A DNA stretch of 5,675 nucleotides from Hadesarchaea archaeon (GTDB taxonomy: Archaea > Hadarchaeota > Hadarchaeia > Hadarchaeales > WYZ-LMO6), in assembly GCA_004347925.1 (NCBI GenBank), contig QNVD01000288.1, forward strand, positions 1 to 5,675, in the 5' to 3' direction. The notes under the pieces were generated by a model that saw nothing but the letters and a program-made list of their open reading frames with translations, made no database searches and had not been told where the DNA came from. The first letter of the stretch is position 1, and each line of letters opens with the position of its first letter. Below are positions 4,173 through 5,675 of the stretch, in pieces. A program made the position numbers and the translations under genes.

Positions 4173-4946
4173 GTGCCCTACCAGGAAGTGGGCGGCCTGA
4201 AGCTCTTCTACGTCAGGGAGGGGGAAGGGTTCCCCGTGTACCTCCTGCACGGGGCTGCCCTCACCCATCACCTCTGGAAGCCCCAGCTGGAGGCCCTGAG
4301 GGGGAGGTACTCGGCGGTGGCCCCCGACCTCCCCGGGCACGGCAGGTCCGATCCCCTTCCCTCCCCTTCACCCTCCATCCGGGACTACTCCGAGGCCGTG
4401 GCGGGGCTGATGGAGGCCCTGGGCACGGAGGAGGCCGCGGTGGTGGGACACTCCATGGGAGGGGCCGTGGCCCTCCAGCTCGCGCTGGACCACCCCGAGA
4501 AGGTGAGGGCGCTGGTCCTGGCCAACACCGGGGCCAAGCTGGGGGTCTCCCCCCTCCTCCTTCAGGTCCTGAGGGAGAACTTCAGGGGTGCCATGGAGGT
4601 GGGGTGGAACAGCATGCTGGGGGGGAAGGGGAGGAGGAGGGAGGGGGAGCTCAGGGGGCTGGAGGAGGAGCTGAAGAGGACGAGGCCGGAGGTGGGGCTG
4701 GCGGACTTCGAGGCCTGCGACGCCTTCGACTGCAGGGCGAGGCTCTCCGAGATAAAGAAGCCCGTGCTCATCGTGGGGGGAAGGGACGACACCCTCACTC
4801 CCCCCTGGTACCAGGAGTACCTCCACCAGAGGCTGGAGGGCTCCTCCCTGGTGATCCTCAGGGAGGTGGGCCATCTCTCCATGGCGGAGGATCCCTCCTC
4901 CTTCAACTCAGCCCTTCTGGACTTCCTGGGAAGGGCGCTCCCCTGA
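4173..4946 (+). CDS. Alpha/beta-fold hydrolase
   Basis: The protein has 257 residues and a complete alpha/beta hydrolase layout. The oxyanion loop is LLHGAAL (24-30), with the PDLPGHGRSD block at 51-60. The nucleophile elbow is GHSMGG, with Ser94. A variable cap spans about 120-190, the acid is Asp206 in GGRDDTLTP, and the histidine is His234 in VGHLSMAEDP. All three triad residues are present, so an active esterase, lipase, C-C hydrolase or related enzyme is likely, but the substrate cannot be read from sequence. The cap carries a basic patch GKGRRRE encoded by a very G-rich tract. The start is GTG 4173, the first start downstream of the TATA box. The longer open frame to 3831 is antisense to the PIN-like gene. 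The 3' end overlaps the convergent ksgA by 39 bases. No signal peptide is visible, so it is probably cytoplasmic. Confidence 0.92.
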   Translation: MPYQEVGGLKLFYVREGEGFPVYLLHGAALTHHLWKPQLEALRGRYSAVAPDLPGHGRSDPLPSPSPSIRDYSEAVAGLMEALGTEEAAVVGHSMGGAVALQLALDHPEKVRALVLANTGAKLGVSPLLLQVLRENFRGAMEVGWNSMLGGKGRRREGELRGLEEELKRTRPEVGLADFEACDAFDCRARLSEIKKPVLIVGGRDDTLTPPWYQEYLHQRLEGSSLVILREVGHLSMAEDPSSFNSALLDFLGRALP

Positions 4947-5675
4947 GGCCTCCAGCTCCCCCAGCAGGTCGGAGAGGCGGGCGAGCTCGCGGGGGGGGAG
5001 GTCCCTGACCCTGGCCCCCGCCAGCTCGGGAGGGAGGTGGCGGTCCAGCACCGCCCTCCTCTCGTGCTTCTCCAGGCGGAGGTGGGGGAAGAGCTCCGTG
5101 AAGGAGTGGTAGAGGGCGTTCCTGACCTTCTGCCTGGGATGGTGGAAGAGGACCCTGAGCACCCTCTCGAACCTCTCCTCGTCCTTCACCCTGAAGGGGG
5201 GGGCCCTGGGCCTCATCCTCACCACGGCCGACCTCACCCTGGGAGGGGGGAAGAAGGCCGAGGGGGGTACCTCCTCCAGCAGCTCCACCTCCACCCGGTA
5301 GAAGGCGCTGACCGTGAGGCGCCCGTAGTCCTCCGATCCGGGCGCGGCCACCAGCCTCCTGGCGAACTCCAGCTGGTACATGAGGACGGCCACCTCGAAG
5401 CCGCGCTCCAGCAGCCTGAAGGTGAGCTCGGAGGAGAGGGAGTAGGGGAGGTTGGAGACCACCTTGTTGAAGGGGGGGAGGGGCAGCCTCAGCACGTCCC
5501 CCTGCAGGATCCTCACGTTCCCGCACCCCTCCTCCTCCAGCACCCTCCGGAGGAGGGAGACCAGCCTGGGATCCCTCTCCACCGCTATCACCTCACCCGC
5601 CCTCCTCGCCAGGAGGAGGGTGAGGTTCCCCACCCCCGCCCCCACCTCCAGCACCCTGTCCCCCCCTCCCACCCC
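4908..5675 (-). CDS. ksgA: 16S rRNA dimethyladenosine transferase KsgA/RsmA (Dim1 family), N-terminus outside window
   Basis: This family dimethylates two adjacent adenosines in the loop of helix 45 near the 3' end of 16S rRNA during small-subunit assembly, using SAM. The visible 255 residues run from the SAM-binding motif I (LEVGAGVGNLT) through AVERDPR and GDVL to the catalytic NLPY (residues 74-77 counted from the codon at 5670-5672). Next come the family block SAFFPPPRVRSAVVRM and the C-terminal helical domain with FHHPRQKVRNAL. About 25-30 N-terminal residues, usually including a QHFL-type motif, lie beyond base 5675, so the GTG at 5672 is internal and not the start. The last residues (ASGERPSQEVQKG) extend past the conserved domain into the 39-base overlap with the hydrolase. 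The family assignment is firm. Confidence 0.96.
   Translation of the reverse strand, partial: GVGGGDRVLEVGAGVGNLTLLLARRAGEVIAVERDPRLVSLLRRVLEEEGCGNVRILQGDVLRLPLPPFNKVVSNLPYSLSSELTFRLLERGFEVAVLMYQLEFARRLVAAPGSEDYGRLTVSAFYRVEVELLEEVPPSAFFPPPRVRSAVVRMRPRAPPFRVKDEERFERVLRVLFHHPRQKVRNALYHSFTELFPHLRLEKHERRAVLDRHLPPELAGARVRDLPPRELARLSDLLGELEASGERPSQEVQKG

Noticed and set aside
4074..4340. Upstream extension of the PIN-like frame on the minus strand
   Set aside because: It is antisense to the start of the alpha/beta hydrolase and crosses the promoter region. The ATG at 4073 has a ribosome site and begins the recognisable domain.
4903..5526. Minus-strand frame of 207 residues in ksgA, and similar Gly/Pro-rich frames at 4368-4906 and 3144-3545
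   Set aside because: All are alternative frames of well-supported genes and consist of Gly, Pro, Arg and Glu repeats without domain features.
1..5675. CRISPR array, insertion sequence or classic toxin-antitoxin pair
   Set aside because: There are no regularly spaced repeats, no transposase and no terminal inverted repeats. The PIN-like gene has no small partner gene beside it.

Overview
This window reads as chromosomal DNA from a GC-rich, probably thermophilic archaeon. The signs are archaeal TATA boxes at leaderless or short-leader spacing, a tRNA-Pro with an encoded CCA, heavy use of AGG arginine codons and GTG/TTG starts, and archaeal-type QueE and QueD proteins. A Hadarchaeota-like or other euryarchaeal-type lineage is possible, but the window does not settle this.

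Layout, left to right. (1) Bases 16-1988, plus strand: an apparent operon of queE (radical SAM 7-carboxy-7-deazaguanine synthase), queD (6-carboxytetrahydropterin synthase) and a TauE/SafE-family membrane transporter. queE and queD overlap by GTGA, and queD and the transporter are 9 bases apart. QueD and QueE make the 7-deazaguanine precursor of preQ0, which in archaea is inserted at G15 of tRNAs as archaeosine. (2) Bases 2018-2095: tRNA-Pro(TGG), which itself carries G15 and C48. (3) Bases 2096-3002: a locally AT-richer, irregular stretch. It holds hairpins and what looks like a GT-C type membrane glycosyltransferase that has lost its central membrane domain and has an 11-base tandem duplication over its start codon. 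(4) Bases 3003-4073, minus strand: a V4R-domain protein with a well-placed TATA box, and a short PIN-like (DUF5615/Mut7-C-like) protein with an odd proline/arginine-rich tail. (5) Bases 4173-4946, plus strand: an alpha/beta hydrolase with an intact Ser-Asp-His triad, divergent from the PIN-like gene. (6) Bases 4908-5675, minus strand: ksgA/rsmA (16S rRNA dimethyladenosine transferase), cut at its N-terminus by the window end and convergent with the hydrolase, overlapping it by 39 bases.

The window combines RNA-modification functions (queE, queD, ksgA, tRNA-Pro) with less well-defined accessory genes. I see no CRISPR array, intact insertion sequence or clearly new multi-gene system. The points most worth following are the decayed glycosyltransferase locus 3' of the tRNA, the transporter joined to queE-queD, the compact divergent promoter with a dyad at about 4103-4140, and the unusual PIN-like protein.
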